64,000 nucleotides of DNA from an uncultured Clostridia bacterium (GTDB lineage: Bacteria; Bacillota; Clostridia; Oscillospirales; Acutalibacteraceae): positions 1 through 64,000 of the forward strand of contig CAJFOZ010000088.1 in the NCBI GenBank assembly GCA_904397895.1, written 5' to 3'. The notes under the pieces are model-generated. The model was not told the origin of the DNA and searched no databases. It saw only the letters and a program-made list of their open reading frames with translations. Positions 18,785-28,387 of this stretch are shown piece after piece (positions within the stretch are counted from its first letter, which is position 1; each line of letters starts with the position of its first letter). The position numbers and the translations under genes are program-made.

Positions 18785-20224
18785 TTACCGCTTGTACTTG
18801 GCAAGCATCAATTGTTTTTCCTCCCACAAAGGTTTGGAAAGATCCACATAATAGGTATGAGGATTCTCAAATCGTTTCACTTCGTCCCATAAAGTGTCCA
18901 CCTGCTGCCGGCAGAAAGACTGGATCTGGTGCACATCCGGACGTTGATACACCAGTTTTCCTCCCTCAAAAATCTGCTGGCGAATGGGTTTAGCAGTAAA
19001 ATCACTGACCGTCTTACTCTTCCAAGTAAACTCCGGGTCGAACAGCACATAGGGCTCTTCGGACGAAATAACTTCGTCATGGAGAGTCACTACATCCGCG
19101 ATGGCTTTTCCGGTTTCATTCTCGTAAAGCCGCCACACTTCTTTAAATCCAGGGGTGGTGATCTTGCCCACATTTTCGCTCAGCTTGATTTTAGGGATCA
19201 GCCGGCCCTCTTCCTCCACGGCGGCCAGCTTGTACACCCCGCCAAATACAGGATCGCTGGAAGAAGTGATGAGCCTCTCCCCTACGCCAAAGGAATCCAC
19301 CTGGGCCCCCTGTTCCAGCATTTCCCGGATGAGATACTCATCCAGAGAGTTGGAAGCTACGATGCCGCAGTCGGGGAATCCCGCCTCGTCCAGCATCTTG
19401 CGGGCCTTCCGGGAAAGATACGCAATATCGCCGCTGTCGATGCGGATGGCGCCGGGACGGTATCCGCGGGGGACAAGTTCCTCCCGGAAAGTGCGGATGG
19501 CATTGGGGACGCCGGATTTTAAGGTGTTATAGGTGTCCACCAGCAGGGTACAATTTTCAGGATATTCCTTGGCATAGGCTTTGAAGGCCGCCAACTCATC
19601 GTCAAACAATTGGATCCAGCTATGGGCCATAGTGCCCAAAGCCGGGATGCCAAAATCCTGTTCGCATACGGTGCAGGCTGTTCCTACACAGCCGCCAATG
19701 TAGGCGGCTCTAGCGCCTAGAACAGCGCCGTCAAACCCCTGGGCACGGCGGGAACCAAACTCCATGACCTTGCGCCCCTTGGCGGCACGGCAGATACGGT
19801 TTGCCTTGGTAGCGATCAACGATTGATGGTTGATGCACAAAAGGGCCATAGTCTCGATAAATTGAGCCTGGATGACCGGCCCACGGACGGTCAGAACCGG
19901 TTCCTGTGGAAAAATAGGCATGCCCTCCGGTACCGACCATATATCGCAGGCAAACCGGAAATGCTCCATATAATCGATAAAACGCGAGTCAAATAGTTTC
20001 TTCCCGCGCAAGAATTCAATATCCTCCTGGGTGAAACGTAGATTCTGTAGGTACTCGATGAATTGATCCAGTCCGGCAAAGATGGCAAATCCACCCTTGT
20101 CGGGAATCTTGCGGAAGAAAAGGTCAAAATAAGCGATCGTATCGGCTAAGCCGTTGACCAGATATCCATTGGCCATGGTAATCTCATAAAAATCGGTCAA
20201 CAGCTCTAATTTGCGATGTTCCAT
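18785..20224 (-). CDS. pncB: Nicotinate phosphoribosyltransferase
   Basis: LLTDFYEITMANGY, LLVDTYNTLKSGVPNAI, RIDSGDIAYLSRKARKML. Confidence 0.95.
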   Translation of the reverse strand: MEHRKLELLTDFYEITMANGYLVNGLADTIAYFDLFFRKIPDKGGFAIFAGLDQFIEYLQNLRFTQEDIEFLRGKKLFDSRFIDYMEHFRFACDIWSVPEGMPIFPQEPVLTVRGPVIQAQFIETMALLCINHQSLIATKANRICRAAKGRKVMEFGSRRAQGFDGAVLGARAAYIGGCVGTACTVCEQDFGIPALGTMAHSWIQLFDDELAAFKAYAKEYPENCTLLVDTYNTLKSGVPNAIRTFREELVPRGYRPGAIRIDSGDIAYLSRKARKMLDEAGFPDCGIVASNSLDEYLIREMLEQGAQVDSFGVGERLITSSSDPVFGGVYKLAAVEEEGRLIPKIKLSENVGKITTPGFKEVWRLYENETGKAIADVVTLHDEVISSEEPYVLFDPEFTWKSKTVSDFTAKPIRQQIFEGGKLVYQRPDVHQIQSFCRQQVDTLWDEVKRFENPHTYYVDLSKPLWEEKQLMLAKYKR

Positions 20225-20237
20225 CCAGAGCCCTCCT

Positions 20238-20909
20238 TTACCACGTCAGGGAAGCTGCCACTTCCACCCCATTGCTCGACATGCTGTACAGACTCAAAGC
20301 ATTGGCCAAATCCGCCTTGTGCCCGGGAGCATCAAAGGTATCCACCAGCTGGGCCGGGACGATAACCCGGCTCTTACGATCCTGACGGTTAAACCATGTT
20401 TTTAACCCTACCGCCAGCTGGTAAACGCAGATATCCGTACAATCTCCCCCCAGCACAAAGCAGTGGATGTGGGGATGCTCGGTAAGCCATTGGACAAACG
20501 CCGGCTCCAGCAAACCGTTGGTGGAATTCTTTTCAATTAAAGTGTGCGGTACAGCGGCAATTTCCTCCACCACCTGGCTTTCCCAATCCCCTTTGACACA
20601 GTGGACAGGATAAGCTTCAAACTCTGGGCTTTGCCCTCCATGGCAGTCGGCGAAATTCACAACCGGGATCCCTGCCTTATGGCATGCACAAGCTGCATCG
20701 GCCACAGTAGGAATCAACGCCTTTACCCTGGGACCGGACATAGCTCCCCCCTTGGCAAATCCATTGACCATATCCACCACCAGAAAAGCGCTGTTTTTGG
20801 GGGGAAGTTCTTTTAGTGAAACCGGTTCCAGCGACTGCATCCAGTCATAGATCCCATCTAGGGCTTTTGCGCCTTGCTGTAAGAAACCCTGTCGATTGCC
20901 CATCTGCAT
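20238..20909 (-). CDS. pncA: Nicotinamidase / isochorismatase-family hydrolase
   Basis: AFLVVDMVNGF; FVLGGDCTDICVYQLAVGLKTW; upstream of pncB. Confidence 0.85.
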   Translation of the reverse strand: MQMGNRQGFLQQGAKALDGIYDWMQSLEPVSLKELPPKNSAFLVVDMVNGFAKGGAMSGPRVKALIPTVADAACACHKAGIPVVNFADCHGGQSPEFEAYPVHCVKGDWESQVVEEIAAVPHTLIEKNSTNGLLEPAFVQWLTEHPHIHCFVLGGDCTDICVYQLAVGLKTWFNRQDRKSRVIVPAQLVDTFDAPGHKADLANALSLYSMSSNGVEVAASLTW

Positions 20910-20911
20910 CC

Positions 20912-21112
20912 CTATTCCTCCAACTCCCCTATCTTAGTTATAAAGAGAGTAATTGCCTCCACAAAAGAGGTATATTGCAAATTCAGCGCACTGACGTTTC
21001 CTTCAGCACGCTGAATACAGGCAGTGCCCACTGCCATATCGTCCCCGAGCTTTTTAAACCAATGGCCTTTTACAAACACGGCAACAAAAGGCGGTAGGTA
21101 CTCCCATCCCAA
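20912..21112 (-). CDS. Small hypothetical ORF fitting between fprA-like gene and pncA
   Basis: 66-aa ORF with 1-2 nt spacing on both sides; no strong SD seen. Confidence 0.35.
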   Translation of the reverse strand: MGWEYLPPFVAVFVKGHWFKKLGDDMAVGTACIQRAEGNVSALNLQYTSFVEAITLFITKIGELEE

Positions 21113-21113
21113 G

Positions 21114-22313
21114 TTATTTTACCTTTTTGGCGAACTCCTCACCAAAGGCGCGGCACTGCTCCAAAGCATCCTCATCCGGAACCCACATCGTGCGGATGCC
21201 GTCCTGTACAATCTCAAAACCGGCCTTTTCCAGATGCTCTGCCATGACCTTGGGCGCCTCGCCACTCCAGCCATAGCTGCCAAAGGTTGCGGCCTTTTTG
21301 TCCTTGATGTCCATGGCGCTGACCAGGTCAAGCACCGCCACAATGGGAGAAAGCGGGCTTCGGATGACGGTGGGCGAACCAAAGATCACAGCCTTTGAGT
21401 TAAAGACATCGGTGACAATGTCGTTTTTATCGTGTTTGGAGGCGCTGCGCACCACCACTTCCACTTCCGAATCGGCCTGCTTGATGCCGGCGGCAATGGC
21501 CTCGGCCATCTTGCGGGTGGACTGCCACATGGTATCATACACAATCGTGATCTTGTTGCGATGGTAGTAGTTTGCCCATTTCCCATAGGCCTCGATGATC
21601 TGGGCGGGGTTGTCCCTCCAGATGACGCCGTGGCTGGGGCAGATCATAGAGAGAGGCAGGTTCATGGCGGCCACTTCTTTGAGCTTCATGGAAGCCATCT
21701 TGGAGAAGGGGGCCACAATGTTGGCGTAATACTTCTCGGCCTCATAGTAGAGGGCATCCTGGTTGACCTGGTCGTTGTACATAAACTCGGTGGCGAAGTG
21801 CTGGCCGAAGACGTCGGTGGAAAACAGGATGTTGTCTCCCGACAGGAAGGCCATCATATTATCCGGCCAATGGAGCATACGGGCTTCCACAAAAGTAAAG
21901 GTCTTACCGCCGCCGATATCAAGGGTATCGCCGGTCTTGACCGGGTGGAAGTTCCAATCCTGATGATAGTGGGCCTTGAGCATTTTGGCGCCATTCTGGG
22001 AGCAGTACACAGGGGTACCCGGGATTTTCTCCAACAAAGCCGGCAAAGAACCGCTGTGGTCAATCTCAGAATGCAGGGAAATGATGTAATCGATTTCCTT
22101 CAAGTCGATGACCGACTCCAGGTTCTCCACAAACTGATAGGCATAGGGACGCCACACGGTATCAATCAACACCGTCTTTTCCCCGCGGACCAGATAGGCG
22201 TTGTAAGAAGAACCCCTATGAGTGGACAACTCTTCCCCGTGAAAATGGGTTAATTCATGGTCTATTTTTCCGACCCAAGTGACGCTGGGTGTGATAGCGA
22301 ATGATTGATCCAT
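21114..22313 (-). CDS. fprA: FprA-family A-type flavoprotein (flavodiiron)
   Basis: HSEIDHSGSLP metallo-beta-lactamase-like diiron site, CPSHGVIWR, flavodoxin domain YDTMWQSTRKMAEAIAAG. Confidence 0.95.
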   Translation of the reverse strand: MDQSFAITPSVTWVGKIDHELTHFHGEELSTHRGSSYNAYLVRGEKTVLIDTVWRPYAYQFVENLESVIDLKEIDYIISLHSEIDHSGSLPALLEKIPGTPVYCSQNGAKMLKAHYHQDWNFHPVKTGDTLDIGGGKTFTFVEARMLHWPDNMMAFLSGDNILFSTDVFGQHFATEFMYNDQVNQDALYYEAEKYYANIVAPFSKMASMKLKEVAAMNLPLSMICPSHGVIWRDNPAQIIEAYGKWANYYHRNKITIVYDTMWQSTRKMAEAIAAGIKQADSEVEVVVRSASKHDKNDIVTDVFNSKAVIFGSPTVIRSPLSPIVAVLDLVSAMDIKDKKAATFGSYGWSGEAPKVMAEHLEKAGFEIVQDGIRTMWVPDEDALEQCRAFGEEFAKKVK

Positions 22314-22530
22314 TTCTGATCTTCTCCCTTCGGATGCTGTTATTTAATTCTTATTATACTATTTCAGTAGGAAATATCAAGTTCCCCGCCAAATTTCGCC
22401 ATTTTTACTAGGAGCCCTTCCAAAACCCACCTGGGTTTTGCACGACTTGCAACTTGCTTCCCGGGCCCTTTAGACTTTGTGTCACAGAAGATCAAACAGT
22501 CCCCTTTAGTATGCAAAAATCCCTCGGGGA

Positions 22531-23301
22531 TTATACCAGTTTCTGCACCGTATGAAGAACATAGATACTGTGGCGTAAGGCGTCGTCCACACCCAGTGCA
22601 GAGGGACGGTCCATCCAAAAGGATACGTCCGGCGCGACGCCGGCATCTTTCAGAGCCTTAAAACTGTCCAGCACCGGCACATTGCCAAACCCCAACAGGC
22701 GAAACTCATTGATCCCTGCCTTGATCAAAGAATCCCGTACAATCACGAAAGCTATCTCCCCGGCCAAGCCTTCCACCACCCGGCTGGGATACCTGTAAAG
22801 CGGTTCATGAAGAAAGGTATTGTGGATGTTCCACGCCACCTTTAAAGAGGCACGTCCCACACAGGTAAGGAAATTTTTCATGTGTTTGCAGCCGGTAAGG
22901 GGGCCGGATGTCTCGACCAGAAGGGAAAGCCCAAGCTTATCGGCTTGATCGCACAGTTGGGCCGCATTGGAAGCGGCTTGGATTTCTAAAAATTCCTCTT
23001 CCGGAATGCCCGGGCGCAGCACCACTGTCTTGACACCGGCACCGGATGCTTGAGAAAGCCATGTGGTAATTTCTATTTGCTGGCTCTTTTCCACCGGCAA
23101 CGGAAGGGACAAAACCTCCACCGTAACCCCTTGGCCTAGAGCCGATTTGCAGCACTGCAAAAACGCCTTTTCCCATTGGGTAAAGGCTCCGTTTTCTGGG
23201 ACATACAAGCCGGCTCGTTTGATGCCCTGCCCCACAGCGGCCTTTATCATCTGGGGCATGGATTTTTCCCCTTCCAAGGGGATCCAAATCAATGGATTCA
23301 C
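22531..23301 (-). CDS. TIM-barrel / sugar-phosphate-isomerase-like hypothetical protein
   Basis: LGLSLLVETSGPLTG...LKVAWNIHNTF pattern. Confidence 0.5.
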   Translation of the reverse strand: MNPLIWIPLEGEKSMPQMIKAAVGQGIKRAGLYVPENGAFTQWEKAFLQCCKSALGQGVTVEVLSLPLPVEKSQQIEITTWLSQASGAGVKTVVLRPGIPEEEFLEIQAASNAAQLCDQADKLGLSLLVETSGPLTGCKHMKNFLTCVGRASLKVAWNIHNTFLHEPLYRYPSRVVEGLAGEIAFVIVRDSLIKAGINEFRLLGFGNVPVLDSFKALKDAGVAPDVSFWMDRPSALGVDDALRHSIYVLHTVQKLV

Positions 23302-23364
23302 GTCGAGTCCCCTCCTTTATCCTTGTCCTTTTCTATGTCATACCCTGATGTAAAACCTAATATT

Positions 23365-25170
23365 CTATTGGCTGGACGATCCTCCTCGTCCAAATAGATC
23401 GTCCCAGAAGCTGGTACGGGATGAAACATCGTCTTCTTCCGATGGATTTTGGCTGGATCCACTGCTCGGCATATGGCTAGAAGAGGACGGCTTTGACGAA
23501 ACAGGCGGGTTATAGTCGCTGACATAGACAAACACTTCAGCGCCATATTCCAACTCCTCCTTGGCCGGAGGGTCGGTCTGGATGACCTGACCGTCGGGCA
23601 CCGTTTCACTGGACTGCTCCACCACCTGGCAGGAGAATCCCTCTTTGGTGAGATCCAAAATGGCCTCCACAGCGCTTTTCCCGCGGACGTTGGGGACTTT
23701 GCGCAGATAGGATCCCTTTGACAAATACACTTTCACCGTTTCCCCCGCCTCAATGGGGGTATCGGGTTCGGGTTCTTGTTTTGCAATGGTACCTTCCGGG
23801 ACACTGTCGTCAAACACCTCGCCCGCCAATTCAATCTCCACATAGGACCAAGGGTTTTGTTCCACCAAATCCTCGTACTCCCGGCCGATCATGGTAGGCG
23901 TAATATGATCCAGCGCCGGGCTTTGGCTGGATGCCTCTGACGATACCATGCTGGAAACCTCCGATGGCATTTCACTGGACGCCCCATTTTCTGTGCCTCC
24001 CTGGGAAAATAACACAATCATCAAAACCACGCACAATACAAACAGCAGCCCCGAAGAGATCCCAAGGCCGATGATCCATCTTTTCTGCTCCTTCTCCTTC
24101 TGGCTGGAGGGAGGGGTCTGGGAAGGGGTAGGCGACGTTGCCTTCGGGCCGGCAACCACCTGTGTCGCTTGGATATTCTCCTCCTTTTCCATCTCTTGAA
24201 GCACCCCGGTCACATTGGGGGAGATAGACAGCTCTTTTTGCAGCTGCTCCACCGTCTTGGTCCGATAGGTGCTGTTAAGCCGCATGGCTTTGGCCATAGC
24301 CGCCGCCACCTGCTGGGGAATGGCCGCCGCCATCGACGACGGGATCAATAATTTTTCATCTTCCTGACGGGCCAACGCATCCTTGGGGATGTACCCGGTG
24401 AGCATGGTGAACAACGTTGCCCCCAGGGCATAGACGTCGCTCCACGGGCCGATATCTTGATCGGGCTTCATCTGCTCCAAAGCGGTGTAGCCGGGATAAA
24501 ACACCGGCGTCAAATCGCTGCGGGCAATGTGCACCTGGTTGATGTGGAATCCGGCCAACTGCATCCGGCCGCTTTGGGTAACCACCAGGTTTTGGGGACA
24601 AATGCCCAGATGAAGGGCCCCCATGGAGTGGAATGCCTCCACAGCGTACAGCACCGGCATCAGCATTGTCCGTGCCTGGTCCCACGACAGATGCCCGCCG
24701 TGTTTTGGGAGCCATTGGTCCAAATGGATGCCTTCCTCCCACCCCGATACATTATAAGCCGTGCCGTTTACTTCAAAGATGTCGTATACCGGCACCACCG
24801 CCGGCTGATTGCGCATCCGCCCCATAATGCGGGACAATTTTAAAAACTCATCCAAGCCATCTTGGAAAGGGCCCTCGCATCCGGCCAACACCTTCAGTGT
24901 AAGGCCGTCTTCAACCCGCTGGGCTAGGGTAGTGGGGAAGAATTCCCGGATGACCACCGGGCTCATGGACGACCGATCCCATCCCAAATAGGAGGTACCG
25001 GCCCCATTGCTGGAAAGCAGTTTCCCCACCAGATACCGATCCTGTAAAATGGTACGCAGGGCCAGGGCCGGGGCTTTCTGTTCCTTTTCCTGGTATCCGC
25101 AGTGGGGACAGGTGGTCTGGCCGCCTTTTTCCTTCATGCATCCAAGGCAAAGATCTTCCATTGAGGGCAT
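23365..25170 (-). CDS. Zinc-ribbon + Ser/Thr kinase-like (probable pseudokinase) + TM + PASTA repeats
   Basis: CLGCMKEKGGQTTCPHCG; kinase fold LVGKLLSSNGAGTSYLGWD..VVIREFFP..HLGICPQNLVV..LAGFHI; TM; PASTA units VPNVRGKSAVEAILDLTKEGF. Confidence 0.8.
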   Translation of the reverse strand: MPSMEDLCLGCMKEKGGQTTCPHCGYQEKEQKAPALALRTILQDRYLVGKLLSSNGAGTSYLGWDRSSMSPVVIREFFPTTLAQRVEDGLTLKVLAGCEGPFQDGLDEFLKLSRIMGRMRNQPAVVPVYDIFEVNGTAYNVSGWEEGIHLDQWLPKHGGHLSWDQARTMLMPVLYAVEAFHSMGALHLGICPQNLVVTQSGRMQLAGFHINQVHIARSDLTPVFYPGYTALEQMKPDQDIGPWSDVYALGATLFTMLTGYIPKDALARQEDEKLLIPSSMAAAIPQQVAAAMAKAMRLNSTYRTKTVEQLQKELSISPNVTGVLQEMEKEENIQATQVVAGPKATSPTPSQTPPSSQKEKEQKRWIIGLGISSGLLFVLCVVLMIVLFSQGGTENGASSEMPSEVSSMVSSEASSQSPALDHITPTMIGREYEDLVEQNPWSYVEIELAGEVFDDSVPEGTIAKQEPEPDTPIEAGETVKVYLSKGSYLRKVPNVRGKSAVEAILDLTKEGFSCQVVEQSSETVPDGQVIQTDPPAKEELEYGAEVFVYVSDYNPPVSSKPSSSSHMPSSGSSQNPSEEDDVSSRTSFWDDLFGRGGSSSQ

Positions 25171-25384
25171 AAATTCACCTTCCCTTATTTTCAAACAGAT
25201 GTGACAAAATATTCCCGATAATGATAGTGTTATTGTACCAAGCCTGTCGGATGTTGTCAATGAGACTTCCTCCAACCGGCGCCTTCCCTCCTGAGGGAAA
25301 GCGTGATATACTAAAGGCAAAGAACAACTTAAGTTTGAACGCGTTGTTGGGACGCGGCATACAAAAATACAAGGAGTGATTTTC

Positions 25385-25900
25385 ATGGATGTTATGCGCG
25401 CTATTTTAGAACGGCGGAGCATTCGCCGTTACCAAGATCGTCCCATCGAGGAATCTGTCCTCGCCAAAGTGCTGGAAGCCGGGAGGCTTGCGCCGTCGGC
25501 CCGCAATGAGCAGGACTGGCGTTTTATCGTGGTAAAGGACGCCGGGCTCCGGGCCAAAATGGTGGATGCCTGCCTTGGCCAGAGCTTCATCCAGGATGCG
25601 CCGGTGCATCTTGTGGTGTGCGCCAACAATGTACGGGATATGGCCTGTGGGCAGCCGGCCCGGACGGTGGACTGTTGCATCGCCCTTTCCTTTATGATGC
25701 TGGAAGCTGTGGAATGCGGGTTGGGAACCTGTTGGCTGGGCAGTTTTGACAACCAAGCCGTCAAATCGTTGCTTCACATCCCCGACGACTATCAGGTGGT
25801 GGCCGTCACTCCCCTTGGCTATCCGGATGAACAGGTGGAAGCCCGTCCCCGCAAAGCACTGGATCAAGTGGTTGCGTACGACGATGGGTGGATCAAATAA
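25385..25900 (+). CDS. Nitroreductase family protein
   Basis: MDVMRAILERRSIRRYQDRPIEE...LAPSARNEQDWRFIVV; GLGTCWLGSFD. Confidence 0.92.
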   Translation: MDVMRAILERRSIRRYQDRPIEESVLAKVLEAGRLAPSARNEQDWRFIVVKDAGLRAKMVDACLGQSFIQDAPVHLVVCANNVRDMACGQPARTVDCCIALSFMMLEAVECGLGTCWLGSFDNQAVKSLLHIPDDYQVVAVTPLGYPDEQVEARPRKALDQVVAYDDGWIK

Positions 25901-26020
25901 AATTCCCTGCCACGCCTCTCCGATTGATAGTATTGGGATGAAAAAAGTACTGGAGAGTTTTATCTTTACACAAAGAGCAGCCGTTTTCCTTTGAGGAAAG
26001 CAGCTGCTCTTTTCACTACA

Positions 26021-28387
26021 TCACTCCAGCAGGATACGGATGACAAAATAGCTCACTGGGTTCATCCGGGATTGCAAGAGCTGTTCCAAATGGAGGTGAA
26101 CAGCTTGTGCCGTCTGCAAATCGCTATCACGGATAGGCTGCTCGCCGTACTTCCATTCCATAAGCACCTGCATCCAGTCGGATACGGTATCTTTTGAGAG
26201 TTTTAGTTTGTTATCCGCCCTCCGGCCGAACTGAAGCCACGTCTCTTCCGGCTGGATGGAAAGGCCCAGATGCTTCAGCTGGCGGACAATATCTTTCCCG
26301 TAGAAGGAAGCGATCTTGACGTTTTGCTTTCCTTTTTGACGCAGGCGGTCAAGCTGATACCGATGATTCCTCCGCCAAATCCGCCAAGCCGTCAAGGCCG
26401 CCAGCAGAAGCGCTGTTCCCAATGCCACCAGGATCCACCGGACGATCTCCGGGCTAATGGTATGATTTTGACCTTGGCCGTCCACCGGTGTAGTAGAACT
26501 ATCCCCAGAGGGATCCCGGGAGGACGAAGTTGGGGAAGAAGATGAGGCGCTCTCAAGGCCGGACAGATCATCCAACTCACTTGAGTCAAAAAAGTTGAGA
26601 GAGTTTTCATAACGGACGGTGGGATCAAAGGGGATCCAACCGATGCCCTTGAGATAAATTTCCGCCCATGCATGGGCCTGGGCGTTGCGCACTGTAAAAT
26701 AACCCGGTTCCCCCATCTCAGCCGATCCGACGCTGAACCCTACCACATACCGGGAGGGGATCCCCAATGTCCTGGCCATAACCGCCATGGCCGATGCGGT
26801 ATAGGTGCAGTACCCTTCCCGCGTCTCCAGGAAATGGGCTACAAAATCCTGATCCTCCGGCGGCATGGGGACATCTAGGGAATAGGCGGTATTTTGATTA
26901 ATCCATTGCTCCAGAAGGGCAGCCCTTTGATAATCGGTATCGGCCCCAGCCGTCACCATCCGGGCCATGTCCCCTACCTCTTGGGGGACGCTGTCGGGCA
27001 GCTGGGTATATCGTTCCACGATGCGGTCATAATCCAAATCGCTCTGGTTTTGGTTGATGCGCTCCAACCGCAAAATATCGCTGGCAAAGTTCTCCAAATC
27101 CCGGTTGAAAAAACGGCTGACCACGGTGTAAGATTCTCCCTGATTCAAAGGATTTTTGACAAACATCTCGGACTGCATATCATAATACGCATCCTGGCCA
27201 ATCAAAACCGATTGAGGCCTCCCTGGGACAAACAATGTCGATACATTATCCTGCAACATGGTGATCTCGGTCGTAATATTGGTGGTAATTTGATTTAAGA
27301 TCTGACGGCCTGTGCCATTAAAGCGATCGGTTCCAAAGGCCGCTTGGAAGTCATCCGAATCGGTGATGTCCTCGCGAAACGGATGTGTGCCGTCCTTTCG
27401 GCTGTCCTCCCAGGAGTAGCCGGTATACCGGTCCATAACGCTGCCCCTGATTGCCAAGGGATAATCGGTCTTTACCGTCATCACGAGATCTTGGTTGAGG
27501 CTGATGGGGCCTCCCATCCGTCCCCCCGCCGGCTGATAACCGGTCCCTTCCAGGCTAAAACTATCGCGTTTGGTGGTAAAGATGTTGCTAAAATACTGTT
27601 TGATCTCCATGCTCTGTTGATAGAGGAAGGGCGACTGAAACTGTCGTGTATCCTGGGGGGTAATAAATAATGTCAGGATAACCGCCAGCACTCCCACCGG
27701 CAAGGCTAAAAATTGCATATAGCTCCGCGCCGGCGCCATAATAAGCCGATTCTTTTTGAGCATGCTTTTGTGTACCGAGCGGGGCAGCAACATGGAGAGC
27801 CCCACCAAAGTGATGCACAAAGGAATAACTAAGTCCTTATAATTGAGGACGTACAGCGTGATAAAAACCCCGCTGACGGCCGCGGCTGTCATAAGGAAGC
27901 TGTACGCCCTGCGGATCATGATGAATACCAGCAGTACAACCCCTGCCGCCAGTAGAATCTGCACAAGCAAGGGGCCCCCATTGGCCCACCAGGTGGAGGA
28001 CCGTGGAAACTTGCTTACCCACCAGGTAAAGAAATCCACCGCCTCGGCCCACTCCCGGCTGAGGGTGAATCCATTTTGATACCACAAAAATCCTATCGAT
28101 AAAAAACCTAAAAGGATCAGGGAGGTCCAAATCCACCATTTGCGGCTGAGAAGTACCACTAGCAGAACCATGATGCCGCACAATAACAGAGTAGTCCCCA
28201 TGGATTTAGGGAACGGCAGCACAATAAACACCGCCATCAGGATTCCCGCTGATAAAAAGAAACACGACAATGCATCGGCCAATAGATTTAAAGCCTTTTG
28301 TCCCCTGGAAAGGGAAGGAAGTTCCCGTTTCCCCGTTTTAATCGAAGAATTTTTTTGTGTTTTTTGTTTTGATTTTTGTCGTTTCAT
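26021..28387 (-). CDS. Transglutaminase-like domain membrane protein (TgpA type)
   Basis: EGYCTYTASAMAVMARTLGIPSRYVVGF; NAQAHAWAEIYLKGIGWIPFDPT; multiple N-term TMs. Confidence 0.92.
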   Translation of the reverse strand: MKRQKSKQKTQKNSSIKTGKRELPSLSRGQKALNLLADALSCFFLSAGILMAVFIVLPFPKSMGTTLLLCGIMVLLVVLLSRKWWIWTSLILLGFLSIGFLWYQNGFTLSREWAEAVDFFTWWVSKFPRSSTWWANGGPLLVQILLAAGVVLLVFIMIRRAYSFLMTAAAVSGVFITLYVLNYKDLVIPLCITLVGLSMLLPRSVHKSMLKKNRLIMAPARSYMQFLALPVGVLAVILTLFITPQDTRQFQSPFLYQQSMEIKQYFSNIFTTKRDSFSLEGTGYQPAGGRMGGPISLNQDLVMTVKTDYPLAIRGSVMDRYTGYSWEDSRKDGTHPFREDITDSDDFQAAFGTDRFNGTGRQILNQITTNITTEITMLQDNVSTLFVPGRPQSVLIGQDAYYDMQSEMFVKNPLNQGESYTVVSRFFNRDLENFASDILRLERINQNQSDLDYDRIVERYTQLPDSVPQEVGDMARMVTAGADTDYQRAALLEQWINQNTAYSLDVPMPPEDQDFVAHFLETREGYCTYTASAMAVMARTLGIPSRYVVGFSVGSAEMGEPGYFTVRNAQAHAWAEIYLKGIGWIPFDPTVRYENSLNFFDSSELDDLSGLESASSSSPTSSSRDPSGDSSTTPVDGQGQNHTISPEIVRWILVALGTALLLAALTAWRIWRRNHRYQLDRLRQKGKQNVKIASFYGKDIVRQLKHLGLSIQPEETWLQFGRRADNKLKLSKDTVSDWMQVLMEWKYGEQPIRDSDLQTAQAVHLHLEQLLQSRMNPVSYFVIRILLE

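Noticed and set aside
21432-22253. 273-aa + strand ORF opposite the flavodiiron gene
   Set aside because: Antisense shadow of a clear FprA-family gene
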